Shown: positions 15,373-23,441 of the stretch, piece after piece
Numbering within the stretch: the first letter of the stretch is position 1
How the letters are laid out: every line of letters starts with the position of its first letter
Assembly: GCF_018141525.1 (NCBI RefSeq)
Contig: NZ_CP064655.1
Location: forward strand, 1,116,001-1,180,000
From: Miltoncostaea marina
Lineage (GTDB): Bacteria; Actinomycetota; Thermoleophilia; Miltoncostaeales; Miltoncostaeaceae
DNA: 64,000 nucleotides
Direction of reading: 5' to 3'
The notes under the pieces: model-generated
Told to the model about the DNA's origin: nothing
Database searches by the model: none
What the model saw: the letters and a program-made list of their open reading frames with translations, nothing else
Made by a program: the position numbers and the translations under genes

Positions 15373-16974
15373 GTGAGCGCGCATCCCGTCCACCTCACCC
15401 CGCTCACGCCGCTGGCGTTCCTCGAGCGCTCGGCCGACGTGTTCGCCGGGGCGACCGCCGTGGTGCACGGCGCCGAGCGGCTGACCTACGCCGGGCTGGC
15501 CGCCCGGGTGACCCGGCTGGCCAACGCGCTGCGCGCGAGCGGCGTGCGTCCCGGCGACCGGATCGCCTACTTCTGCCCGAACACGCCGGCGCTGCTGGTG
15601 GCGCACTTCGCCGTGCCGCTGGCGGGCGCGGTGCTGGTCGCGATCAACACCCGGCTGGCGCCGGCGGAGATCCGCGCCATCTGCCTCCACTCCGGCTCGC
15701 GGATGCTCGTGGCCGACACGGCGCTGGCGGGCAGCGTGGCGCCCGTGGCGGGCGGGCTCGGGGTGGATGAGCTCGTGTGGGACGACGACGCCGGGACGGG
15801 GACGGAGGTGCCCGGCACGCCGATGGCGGAGCTGCTCGCCCGGGGCTGCGACGACCCGCTGCCGTGGACGGTCGCCGACGAGGACGCCACGATCTCGATC
15901 AACTACACCTCGGGCACCACCGGCTCGCCGAAGGGCGTGATGTACACCCACCGCGGCGCCTACCTCAACGCGCTCGGCGAGAACCTGACCGCGGGCCACG
16001 GACCGGAGACGGTCTACCTGTGGACGCTGCCGATGTTCCACTGCAACGGCTGGTGCCACCCGTGGGCGATCGTGGCCGCCGGCGGCGCGCAGGTGTGCAT
16101 GCGGGCGGTGCGCGGGCCGGAGGTCTGGCGGCTGATCGACCAGGAGCGCGTCACCCACCTCAACGGCGCGCCGGCCGTGCTCTCGGTGCTCGTCAACGCC
16201 GAGGAGGCCCACGCGCTCGGCCAGCCGCTCACGGTCATGACCGCCGCGGCCCCGCCGAGCCCGACGATCCTCGCCCAGACCGAGGCCCTCGGCGCCCGGG
16301 TCGTGCACGTCTACGGTCTCACCGAGACCTACGGCCCCTACACCGTCTGCCAGCCGCAGACGGTGTGGGCCGGCGCCGACGGGGCCGCGCGCGCCCGCCT
16401 GCTGGCCCGCCAGGGCGTGGCGATGGTGGTCTCCGACCCGATCCGGGTGGTCGACGAGGCCGGCCGCGACGTGCCGCGCGACGGCGCCACCGTGGGCGAG
16501 GTGGTGATGCGCGGCAACAACGTGATGAAGGGCTACCACGACGACCCCGAGGCCACCGCCGAGGCCTTCCGGGGCGGCGTCTTCCACTCCGGCGACCTCG
16601 GCGTCTGGCACCCCGACGGCTACGTGGAGCTGCGCGACCGGGCCAAGGACGTGGTGATCTCCGGCGGCGAGAACATCTCGACGATCGAGGTCGAGCAGGC
16701 CGTCGTGAGCCACCCCGCGGTGCTCGAGGCGGCGGTGATCGGCGTGCCGGACGAGCGCTGGGGCGAGCGGCCCAAGGCGTTCGTGGTGCTGCGCCCCGGC
16801 GCCGCGGCGGGCCACGACGAGCTCGCCGCCCACGTGCGCGCGCGGCTCGCGGCGTACAAGTGCCCCGACGCCTTCGAGGTGGTCGAGGCGCTCCCGCGCA
16901 CCTCCACCGGCAAGGTCCGCAAGTTCGAGCTCCGCGAGTCGGCCTGGGCGGGCCGCGAGCGGCGCATCAACTGA
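15373..16974 (+). CDS. Acyl-CoA synthetase (AMP-binding, fatty-acid type)
   Basis: 533 aa adenylating enzyme. P-loop 'YTSGTTGSPKGVMYTHRG' near residue 178, 'YGLTETYGPYTVC' near 315, 'GDLGVWHPDGYVELRDRAKDVVISGGENIS' split over 400-435, and the catalytic Lys in 'RTSTGKVRKFELRE' near 515. The 'MFHCNGWCHPW' segment is shared with medium/short-chain acyl-CoA synthetases (FadD-like). It activates a carboxylic acid to its CoA thioester in the cytoplasm. The start at GTG 15373 is not preceded by a strong ribosome site. Confidence 0.9.
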   Translation: MSAHPVHLTPLTPLAFLERSADVFAGATAVVHGAERLTYAGLAARVTRLANALRASGVRPGDRIAYFCPNTPALLVAHFAVPLAGAVLVAINTRLAPAEIRAICLHSGSRMLVADTALAGSVAPVAGGLGVDELVWDDDAGTGTEVPGTPMAELLARGCDDPLPWTVADEDATISINYTSGTTGSPKGVMYTHRGAYLNALGENLTAGHGPETVYLWTLPMFHCNGWCHPWAIVAAGGAQVCMRAVRGPEVWRLIDQERVTHLNGAPAVLSVLVNAEEAHALGQPLTVMTAAAPPSPTILAQTEALGARVVHVYGLTETYGPYTVCQPQTVWAGADGAARARLLARQGVAMVVSDPIRVVDEAGRDVPRDGATVGEVVMRGNNVMKGYHDDPEATAEAFRGGVFHSGDLGVWHPDGYVELRDRAKDVVISGGENISTIEVEQAVVSHPAVLEAAVIGVPDERWGERPKAFVVLRPGAAAGHDELAAHVRARLAAYKCPDAFEVVEALPRTSTGKVRKFELRESAWAGRERRIN

Positions 16975-16985
16975 CCCGCGCCGGG

Positions 16986-16991
16986 TAGCGT
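16986..16991 (+). promoter_or_regulatory. -10 box TAGCGT fixing the start at 16999
   Basis: TAGCGT overlaps a candidate GTG at 16990 and ends 7 nt before GTG 16999, so the second GTG is the likely leaderless start. Confidence 0.5.
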
Positions 16992-16998
16992 GCCCGGC

Positions 16999-17310
16999 GT
17001 GACCGATCCGCCGCAGGTCGAGCGCGTGCCCGACGACGACGAGACGCCGCGCCGCTCCGTGCTCTCGCACCGGCGCGAGTCCGGGCGGGCCACCGCGGCG
17101 CTCGTGCTGGGCGTGGCCGGGCTGTTCCTGCTGCCGCTGGTCTGCTCGGTGATGGCGATCCGGGTGGGCGGCCAGGCGCTGCGCGAGATCGAGGCGCACC
17201 CGGACCTGGGCGGCGCCGAGCGCGCCCGCGCCGGCCGCGCGCTCGGTTGGATCGGCATCGTCGCCTGGCTTGCGGCCGTCGTGCTGGCGATCGTCATCCT
17301 GGCGAGCTGA
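16999..17310 (+). CDS. DUF4190-like two-span membrane protein
   Basis: 103 aa. An acidic N-terminal ~30 aa leads to 'SGRATAALVLGVAGLFLLPLVCSV', a loop with 'GGQALREIEAHP', and a second span 'LGWIGIVAWLAAVVLAIVIL'. The AxxLG...G pattern and the spacing of the two helices match DUF4190 proteins of unknown function, common in actinobacteria. It precedes mscL on the same strand with a 71-nt gap. Confidence 0.75.
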   Translation: MTDPPQVERVPDDDETPRRSVLSHRRESGRATAALVLGVAGLFLLPLVCSVMAIRVGGQALREIEAHPDLGGAERARAGRALGWIGIVAWLAAVVLAIVILAS

Positions 17311-17381
17311 GGGGCCGTCACGCGACCGGTCACGTCCACGCCGGCGGCGCCCCGCCGCCCGGCAGACACAGGGAGAGGCAC

Positions 17382-17855
17382 ATGAAGGACGCGTTGCGGG
17401 ACTTCAAGGAGTTCGTCCTCAAGGGTGACGTGGTCTCGTTGGCCGTCGCGGTGGTCATCGCGGCCGCGTTCGGCGCGGTCGTGACCGCCTTCGTCGCCAA
17501 CATCCTCACGCCGCTCCTCGCGGCGATCGGCGGCCAGCCCGACTTCGCCGAGCTGGACTTCACGGTCAACGGCAGTCGCTTCCAGTACGGCCTGCTGATC
17601 AACGCGATCATCAGCTTCCTGATCATCGCCGCCGTGATCTTCTTCCTGGTGGTGCGGCCCTACAACTCGATGCGCAAGCGCTTCGAGAAGGGCGACGACC
17701 CCGACGTGGAGCAGCCCGAGTACGCGGTGGAGACCGGCAGCGCGTCGGCCCTGCCCGAGCGCCTCACCGCCCGCGCCGCCGACGGCTGGCGGGTGGTCTC
17801 GGTGAGCGAGAACGGCGACGGCCTGACGGCGGTGCTCGTGCGCAACGAGGGGTAA
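17382..17855 (+). CDS. mscL: Large-conductance mechanosensitive channel MscL with C-terminal extension
   Basis: 157 aa. Residues 1-105 are standard MscL: 'FKEFVLKGDVVSLAVAVVI' with the first span, 'FGAVVTAFVANILTPLL', a periplasmic loop and a second span 'IISFLIIAAVIFFLVVRP', then a charged helix. Beyond the usual end, residues ~115-157 read 'ALPERLTARAADGWRVVSVS' plus 'GLTAVLVRNEG', a pattern like the DUF4177 strand-helix-strand unit. It releases solutes on hypo-osmotic shock. The extension is unusual for the family. GGGAGAGG precedes the ATG. Confidence 0.93.
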   Translation: MKDALRDFKEFVLKGDVVSLAVAVVIAAAFGAVVTAFVANILTPLLAAIGGQPDFAELDFTVNGSRFQYGLLINAIISFLIIAAVIFFLVVRPYNSMRKRFEKGDDPDVEQPEYAVETGSASALPERLTARAADGWRVVSVSENGDGLTAVLVRNEG

Positions 17856-17864
17856 CCACCGGGC

Positions 17865-18329
17865 ATGCCGCCCCTGCCCGCCCCGTCCGACGACCCCACC
17901 GGCGGCCGCCGCCTCACCCGCCGCCTGGCCCGGCTGATCCCGGTCTGCCTGGCGGCGGGGCTGGTGGTGGGCGTGCCGCTGTCGTTGTGGGCCGACGACT
18001 GGCGCCCGGCGGTCGCGGTGCCGCTGGCGCTGGCCGCCCTGGCCGGCACGGTGGCGGCCGCCATCGAGGACGGCCGCGTGCAGCGGGGCGTCGACGCCTC
18101 CACCGGCCCCAGCACCGCGGCGGGCCTGCGCATCGCCCACGACGCCGCGCACGCGGGCGACGTGCAGGCCGCCAGCGCCGAGGTGGAGCGGGCGCTGCTG
18201 CGCGGCGCGACCCCCGGCCGCGTGGTGGCCGCGCTCGACCACCCCGACTGGACCTACGAGCGCGTCTCGGCGATGGCCCGGGCGCTGGGCGTGACCGACC
18301 CGGGCGGCAACGGGCGCGCCTCCGTCTGA
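17865..18329 (+). CDS. Hypothetical membrane protein
   Basis: 154 aa following mscL by 9 nt. After a short Pro-rich head there are two hydrophobic helices ('LIPVCLAAGLVVGVPLSLW' and 'AVAVPLALAALAGTVAAAI'), then a cytoplasmic tail of ~85 aa with 'AAGLRIAHDAAHAGDVQAASAEVERALL' that is helical and Ala-rich. I do not recognise the family. Its position suggests co-transcription with mscL. Confidence 0.7.
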   Translation: MPPLPAPSDDPTGGRRLTRRLARLIPVCLAAGLVVGVPLSLWADDWRPAVAVPLALAALAGTVAAAIEDGRVQRGVDASTGPSTAAGLRIAHDAAHAGDVQAASAEVERALLRGATPGRVVAALDHPDWTYERVSAMARALGVTDPGGNGRASV

Positions 18330-18639
18330 CGTCTGTGTATGGACTCCGGCTCCGCCGCGAGCTCAGACGCAGCGGCGTTCTCCGCCCTGCCCGCGAGCGG
18401 GCCTCCCGTGCGGTCGCCGGGGCGGGCAAGGACGCCGGCGGCGCTCCTGTCCGTACTCCCCGCGCGCGAGCGTTTCGCGTCTCCCGGCACCTCCGGGCGA
18501 CGGTCCTCGAGTTCGGCATCCAGGGCGATCCGGCCGTCCGCCCAGGCGGCCGGCGCCCCGGCCGTGTCCGTGTCGCGGTCCGCGCTGTCCCCGCGGCCGG
18601 CGCAGGTGAAGGTCCGCTCGGAGCGCGGCACCGCAGGGC
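18330..18639. other. Gap with no recognised gene, downstream flank of a dead IS
   Basis: No reading frame here has coding character apart from shadows. It lies between the membrane-protein stop and the C-terminus of the degraded transposase and is probably the decayed end of that insertion. I could not find a matching terminal inverted repeat. Confidence 0.3.
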
Positions 18640-19462
18640 CGGCCTCGCAGGCGGCGATCTCCATCCAGGCCCGCGCGCTCGCGGCCGAGCCCTCGTAGGA
18701 GCGCGAGAGCCTGCGCCGGCGGCCGAGGCGGACGAAGGCGTCCCCGATGCGCCAGAGCGGGCGCAGCGGCGTGAGGCGAGAGGCGCCCTTCGGCGGCACC
18801 GTGGTGTCCGGCTGCAGACCTCGACGCCGACAGAGCGCCGCCAGGCCGCGGGAGCCGCGGTCGGCGACGATCGCGCGCACCGCCGGCATCGCATCGATCA
18901 CGGTCCCGAGTAGCTCGCGCGCGACGCGCACGTCGTGCGGCCGGGCCGGGTCGACCCGCACGGCGACCGGCGAGCCGGTGATGTCGAGCGGCAGCGTCCG
19001 TCTCACGCCGTTGGTGCCGCCGCCGCGACCGCCCGGCTCGTGGGACGACGGGCCGGCGCGGCCACCGCGGGGGACCCGGGCGTCGACCATCGGCATCGAG
19101 GGGTCGAGCGTGCGGCCCTTCCTCAGCCCGGGCGATCTGGCCAGGCGGGTGAGCAGCTCGGCCCACACGCCTGCGTCGCGTCAGCGGCGGAACTGCTGCC
19201 AGACCCTGCCCCAGGCCGGATACTCCGAGGGCAGGTAGCGCCACGGCGAGCCCGGTGCGGGCGAGGTGGAGGATCGCGTCGGCGATCGCGCGGCGCGAGA
19301 TGGCAGGCGGACGCCCCCCCGCCGGCCCGGTGCGTGCTCCGGCAGGTCGCAGACCAGCCACCACTCGTCGTCGGTGAGGTCGCTCGGGGTGGGCCATAGC
19401 GCACCGTTTCCATCGGTGCGGTGGCCGAGATCCCTGATCGGTACCGGGATCAGCTCATCCAC
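18640..19462 (-). pseudogene. Degraded IS5-family DDE transposase
   Basis: Fragments in order match an IS5-type transposase: 'LTDDEWWLVCDLPEHAPG' (N-terminal DUF4096-like), 'PPAISRRAIADAILHLARTG' and 'RYLPSEYPAWGRVWQQFRR', then 'VWAELLTRLAR', 'VRRTLPLDITGSPVAVRVD', 'AIVADRGSRGLAALCRRRGL' and 'RLGRRRRLSRSYEGSAASAR'. Three lesions are visible: a one-base loss in a G-run near 19314-19320, a compensating one-base gain near 19250, and a TGA (19181-19183) where TGG is expected after QQFRR. It is not expressible as one protein. The element ends were not recognised. Confidence 0.85.
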
Positions 19463-19490
19463 AGGCCCTGAGCCGCCCCCCGCCAGACCG

Positions 19491-20045
19491 TCAGACCAAG
19501 CCGAGCCCGCGGGCGGCCGCCACGGCCTCGCGCTGCGAGTGGCTGCGCAGCTCGATCAGGATCCGCCGGACGTAGTTGCGCACCGTCGCCTCGCTCAGCC
19601 CGAGGCGCGCGGCCACCGAGCGCACGGTGAGCCCCTCGGCCATCAGCATCAGCACCTCGTGCTGGCGGGGCGTCAGTCGCACGTCCCCGGGGTCGCCGGC
19701 CGGCCGGGCGGGCGCGTCGAGCGGCTGGATGAGCACCGCGAACCGCGCGGGGATCGCATCGTCCAGCGAGAGCATCGCCAGCCGCACGGCGCGGCGGGGC
19801 CCCTCGGCGGTTCGCACCCAGGCCTCCTGCGCCGGGGGAGGGCACCCGGTGCACGCCAGCCGCCCGCGCTCGCAGCCCGGTCGGCAGAACCGCGTCCCGT
19901 CGGCGCAGATCGCGTCGAGCGCCGTCCAGCAGGGCGACCCGGTGACGTCGTGTTCGGCGAGCCCCGTGAGGGCCGCCGCCGCGGCGTTCCAGAGGACGAC
20001 GCGCGATCGCCCGTCGCACGCGACGAGCGGATCCGTGCAGTTCAC
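19491..20045 (-). CDS. PAS-LuxR transcription regulator
   Basis: 184 aa. A short PAS-like sensor (1-90) contains 'RVVLWNAAAAALTG' and a Cys cluster 'FCRPGCERGRLACTGCPPP', a feature of a subgroup of LuxR-type PAS regulators that may bind a metal or sense redox state (inference). The C-terminal HTH (115-180) reads 'LTPRQHEVLMLMAEGLTVRSVAARLGLSEATVRNYVRRI' across two segments, a GerE/LuxR DNA-binding domain. It is a single gene with a GTG start and no partner kinase nearby. Confidence 0.85.
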   Translation of the reverse strand: MNCTDPLVACDGRSRVVLWNAAAAALTGLAEHDVTGSPCWTALDAICADGTRFCRPGCERGRLACTGCPPPAQEAWVRTAEGPRRAVRLAMLSLDDAIPARFAVLIQPLDAPARPAGDPGDVRLTPRQHEVLMLMAEGLTVRSVAARLGLSEATVRNYVRRILIELRSHSQREAVAAARGLGLV

Positions 20046-20227
20046 GACGGCGCCGGGGTGACGGGCATCGCCCGATGATGCGGCGCCTGCGCGGCCGGGT
20101 CAGCCGTAATACCCCGCAAGCCCGGAGCGGACGACTACCGGATCAAGATCGCCCCGGTCGGCGGTGAGCGGCGGACCCTCCCTCCGCGGGGCGCGCGCCG
20201 GGGCGGCGGGGCGCCAGGCTCCCGGTC

Positions 20228-21620
20228 ATGACCACTCACCTCGCACGACTCAGATCATCCGTCGGACCGCTCGCCTGCGTCGCGGTCCTCGGCGCGGCGG
20301 GCGCGGCCGCGGCCGCCCCCGGCCCCGGCCTCATGCCCGACCTGGTCGCCGATCCACCGGTCGGCCCGGTCACCAGCGTCGAGCCGGTGCACGGCCGGCC
20401 CGGTCACCGCCTGCTGCTGCGCTTCGACGGCCACGTGCACAACATCGGCCCCGGCAGGCTCGAGATCGTGGGGCAGCGCCCGGCCGGCTCGTACGGCGAC
20501 GACACGCTCCGCATGACCGACGTCCGCCAGCGGATCTACGACGCGTCCGGCGCCCTGGTGGACGAGCTCCCGTCGCCCGCGGTGGTCCCCCACGCGGGCC
20601 CCCACGCGTCCGACCGTCACAGGCACTGGCACACCGACCGGGCCACCGCCTACTGGCTGGTGGAGGGCGAGGGCCTCGCCGACGTCGTCGAGAGCGACAA
20701 GGTCGGGTTCTGCCTGGCCGATTCAACGCCGATCGAGGCGCCGGACGACGAGCCGCCGCGGTACTGGGCGAGCCACTGCCGGGGGCTCGACGCCGCCGGC
20801 CGGTCACTGGACTACGCCCAGTCGATGGACGCGGCCACGGTCGTCATGGGTATCTCGCCCGGCTTCCGGGACCTCTATGCCGCCCGCTACTTCACCCAGT
20901 GGGTGGACCTGACCGGGCGGGTCGCGCCCGGTCGCTATCGGCTGAAGGCCGTCGCCGACCCCACCGGCGCGATCGCCGAGGCGGACGAGGACAACGCGCC
21001 GGCGTACTCGACCCCGTTCGCCCTGCGGGGCTGGCTGGCCCAGCCGGTCGCCGCCGCGCCGGCCCCGTCCGGCGCCCCGCAGCGCATCGCACTGACGGCG
21101 CGCGCGGTGGTCGGAGCGGGCCTGCCCGCGGGCGATCCCTATCTCGGGGAGCCGGACCCGGCGATGTTCGTGCTCGCCACCCCGCCCGCCCACGGGACCG
21201 TGACGATCTCGGGCGACGTCGCCACCTACACCCCCGCGCCGGGCCACGCCGGACCGGACCGCTTCGCGGTGGCCGCGCTCGAGGAGGAGAGCGCCCTGGC
21301 CGCGCCGCCGGCGACGGTCGACGTCGGCGTCCTGCCCGGCCCCGCGGCGGCGGCGCCGCCCGCGCCGCCCGCGCCGCCGGTCGCGCGCCCGCAGGGCCGC
21401 CCCGGGCCGGCCGGCCGCCCGGGCGGCGCCCGCTTCAGGCTCAGCGCCGCGCAGCTGCTGATCAACCAGCGCATCGGGCAGGCGGCCATCCGACGGCTGG
21501 CCGCGGTCGCGGCGGCGCTACACGGTGCGGCTGACCGTGGGCCAGCTGCGGATCAACCAGCGCATCGGCCAGGCGGCGGTGCGGCGGGCGAACGCCCTGG
21601 CGGAGCGGGTCGCCGGCTGA
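20228..21620 (+). CDS. Secreted lysyl-oxidase-like protein with INQRI repeats, frameshifted near C-terminus
   Basis: Signal peptide (~1-28) then 'PDLVADPPVGPV', 'LLLRFDGHVHNIGPGRLEI' and the copper-site motif 'RHRHWHTDRATAYWL' near residue 137, 'KVGFCLADS', and 'FTQWVDLTGRVAPGRYRLK'. This is the bacterial lysyl-oxidase (copper amine oxidase-like) fold. A cadherin/Ig-like linker follows, then one INQRI repeat (QLLINQRIGQAAIRRL at 21452). A second repeat (QLRINQRIGQAAVRR at 21543) is in the +1 frame and leads to TGA 21618-21620. The frame shift lies near 21490-21520. An assembly error or a real lesion is possible. It is extracellular. Confidence 0.8.
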
Positions 21621-21675
21621 CCGCCCGGGGGCTGCGCTACGGTGGGCGCTCGTCGGCCGGCGAAGCGGGGGACGT

Positions 21676-21993
21676 ATGCCCATCGTGCGCGCGGAGTACG
21701 AGCTCCAGCCCGAGCTGATCGCCCAGCGCGGGCGCCTTGCCGCGCACCTGGGCGACGCGGCCCGCGTGGCGCCGCTGGCCTCGGCCGGCGGCGGCGCGCC
21801 GCCCGACGGCCTGCTGGTGGAGCTCGACGTGGAGGGCGACGACCCGCTGGCGGCGATCGGCGTCGCCGCCAGCCGGCTGGCGGCGGCCTTCGACGCCCTC
21901 GGCCTGCCGGTGCGCGCCGTGGCCCTCGAGTGCGAGGGCCTGCCGCCGGTGCGCATCGAGACGCGGCCCGACGTGCACCCGTTCACCGGCTGA
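21676..21993 (+). CDS. Hypothetical protein (105 aa)
   Basis: Starts ATG 21676. A GGGGGA ribosome site precedes it and a TACGGT box is at 21638-21643. Product 'MPIVRAEYELQPELIAQRG' then a Gly/Ala-rich middle and 'ASRLAAAFDALGLPVRAVAL', ending 'RPDVHPFTG'. An alpha-beta shape is likely, but I do not recognise a family. It is convergent with the SCO gene, with a 15-nt gap. Confidence 0.7.
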   Translation: MPIVRAEYELQPELIAQRGRLAAHLGDAARVAPLASAGGGAPPDGLLVELDVEGDDPLAAIGVAASRLAAAFDALGLPVRAVALECEGLPPVRIETRPDVHPFTG

Positions 21994-22008
21994 CGCCGGC
22001 GGGCGCCG

Positions 22009-22668
22009 CTACGCGGTCAGCAGGCGGATCTCCCGCGCCAGGTCGGCCGGGGAGTACGGCGCCCCGGCGGCGTAGCGCGCCACCTGGCGCCCGTCGCCGT
22101 CGATGAACACGATCGGCGCCGAGTGCACCGACTCGCGGTGGCCGCCCGAGCGGTCGTCGGTCTGGGCGGCGACGCCCCAGGCCCTCCAGACCGGCTCCAG
22201 CTCGGCCCGGCTGCCGACCATGTAGCGCATGCGGCCCCGCAGGCCGTGACGATCGAGGAACGCCCGCACCGCCGCCGGCGTGTCGCCGGGCGGGTCGACG
22301 CTGATCGCCACCACGTCGATGCCCCCGGCCGCCGGCCCGGCCGCGTCGAGCGCGGCGGCGATGCGGCTCGCCACCAGCGGGCAGACGTCGGGGCACTCGG
22401 TGAACAGGAACGTGACCATCGCGGGGCGCCCGTCCGGGGAGGGCAGGCGCACCGGCGCGCCGTCGGCGTCGCGGCCCGCGGTGGCGGGCGCGTGCAGCAC
22501 CGGCCCGGCCCCCGTCCGCGCCGGGTCGCTCCCGCCGTCGCCCGCGCGGGCGAGCGCCAGGGCGCCGGCCAGGCCGCTCGCCACCACGAGCGCGAGCAGC
22601 GGCAGCAGCACGCGCATCGGCGGCCTGCCGCCCCGCGAGGGGCGCCGCGCCGGCTGTCCGGAGGTCAT
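22009..22668 (-). CDS. SCO1/SenC copper chaperone
   Basis: 219 aa. An N-terminal signal-anchor ('VLLPLLALVVASGLAGALAL') tethers a thioredoxin-like domain with the SCO signature 'TECPDVCPLVASRIAAAL' (CxxxC copper ligands) and the later His in 'ESVHSAPIVFIDGDG'. SCO proteins deliver copper to cytochrome oxidase CuA; in Streptomyces a Sco protein also matures the radical copper oxidase GlxA. The latter role is of interest because a GlxA-like gene lies at 36862. ATG 22668 has a TATGGT box 7 nt upstream (22676-22681). Confidence 0.9.
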   Translation of the reverse strand: MTSGQPARRPSRGGRPPMRVLLPLLALVVASGLAGALALARAGDGGSDPARTGAGPVLHAPATAGRDADGAPVRLPSPDGRPAMVTFLFTECPDVCPLVASRIAAALDAAGPAAGGIDVVAISVDPPGDTPAAVRAFLDRHGLRGRMRYMVGSRAELEPVWRAWGVAAQTDDRSGGHRESVHSAPIVFIDGDGRQVARYAAGAPYSPADLAREIRLLTA

Positions 22669-22675
22669 GGGTCCG

Positions 22676-22681
22676 ACCATA
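22676..22681 (-). promoter_or_regulatory. -10 box TATGGT of the SCO gene
   Basis: TATGGT on the minus strand is 7 nt before ATG 22668, the usual distance for leaderless genes in this window. Confidence 0.45.
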
Positions 22682-22762
22682 GCGAGGGGGCTCCGCGGCC
22701 GATGATCCCCGGGCGGCCGATCCGTCATGTAGGGAGCAACGACACCACGACGAGGAGGCGGC

Positions 22763-23329
22763 ATGGCGAGGCTGACGTACGCGATGGGCGTGTCGCTCGA
22801 CGGCTACATCACGGACGCCGACGGCGACTTCGGCTGGGGCGCGCCCGACGAGGCCCTGCACCGCTACTACAACGAACAGACCCGCGGGCTGCGGGGGTTC
22901 GTCTTCGGCCGTCGCGTGTACGAGCTGATGGAGCCCCACTGGCCGCGGCTGGCCCGGGACGAGGCCGCCGGCGGGGCCGAGGCCGAGTTCGCCCGCATCT
23001 ACGTCGGCATCCCGCGGCTGGTGGTCTCGGACACCCTGGCGGACGTCCCGGACGGCGTCACGCTGGTGCGCCGGGCCGACGCCGCCGCGCAGGTGCGCCG
23101 GCTAAAGGAGGCCGGCGAGGGCCGGCTGGGCATCGGCGGGGCGACGCTCGCGGCGGCGCTGTTCGACCTCATCGACGAGTTCGAGCTGCGCGTCCACCCC
23201 GTCCTGGTGGGCGGCGGCACGCCCTACTTCCCGCCCCTCGGCGACCGGGCGGAGCTGCGCCTGGTGGGGTCGCGCACGCTGTCCGGCGTCGTGATCCTGC
23301 GCTACGAGCGGGCGGGCGCCGGATCGTGA
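22763..23329 (+). CDS. Dihydrofolate-reductase-like / RibD C-terminal domain protein
   Basis: 188 aa. N-terminal 'LTYAMGVSLDGYITDADGD', middle 'GLRGFVFGRRVYELMEPHW', and 'LGIGGATLAAALFDLIDEFELRVHPVLVGGG' are the conserved blocks of the RibD_C/YyaP-YwjB family. Such proteins bind NADPH; most have no assigned substrate. GAGGAGGC before the ATG is a strong ribosome site. Single gene, with tRNA-Gly downstream. Confidence 0.88.
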   Translation: MARLTYAMGVSLDGYITDADGDFGWGAPDEALHRYYNEQTRGLRGFVFGRRVYELMEPHWPRLARDEAAGGAEAEFARIYVGIPRLVVSDTLADVPDGVTLVRRADAAAQVRRLKEAGEGRLGIGGATLAAALFDLIDEFELRVHPVLVGGGTPYFPPLGDRAELRLVGSRTLSGVVILRYERAGAGS

Positions 23330-23347
23330 ACGGCGCCGTCGGAGAGG

Positions 23348-23418
23348 AGCGGGTGAGGGGAGTCGAACCCCCGTCAACGGCTTGGAAGGCCGTCGCTCTA
23401 CCGTTGAGCTACACCCGC
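23348..23418 (-). tRNA. tRNA-Gly (anticodon TCC)
   Basis: The minus strand folds as a 71-nt cloverleaf: acceptor arms GCGGGTG / CACCCGC, D-arm with AGCTCAACGGTAGAGC, anticodon loop CTTCCAA (TCC), T-arm GGGGGTTCGACTCCCC. No CCA is encoded. An ACTGTA (reverse TACAGT) at 23444-23449 could be its -10 box. Confidence 0.93.
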
Positions 23419-23441
23419 GCGGCGGGCGGCGGCCCGCCGGG

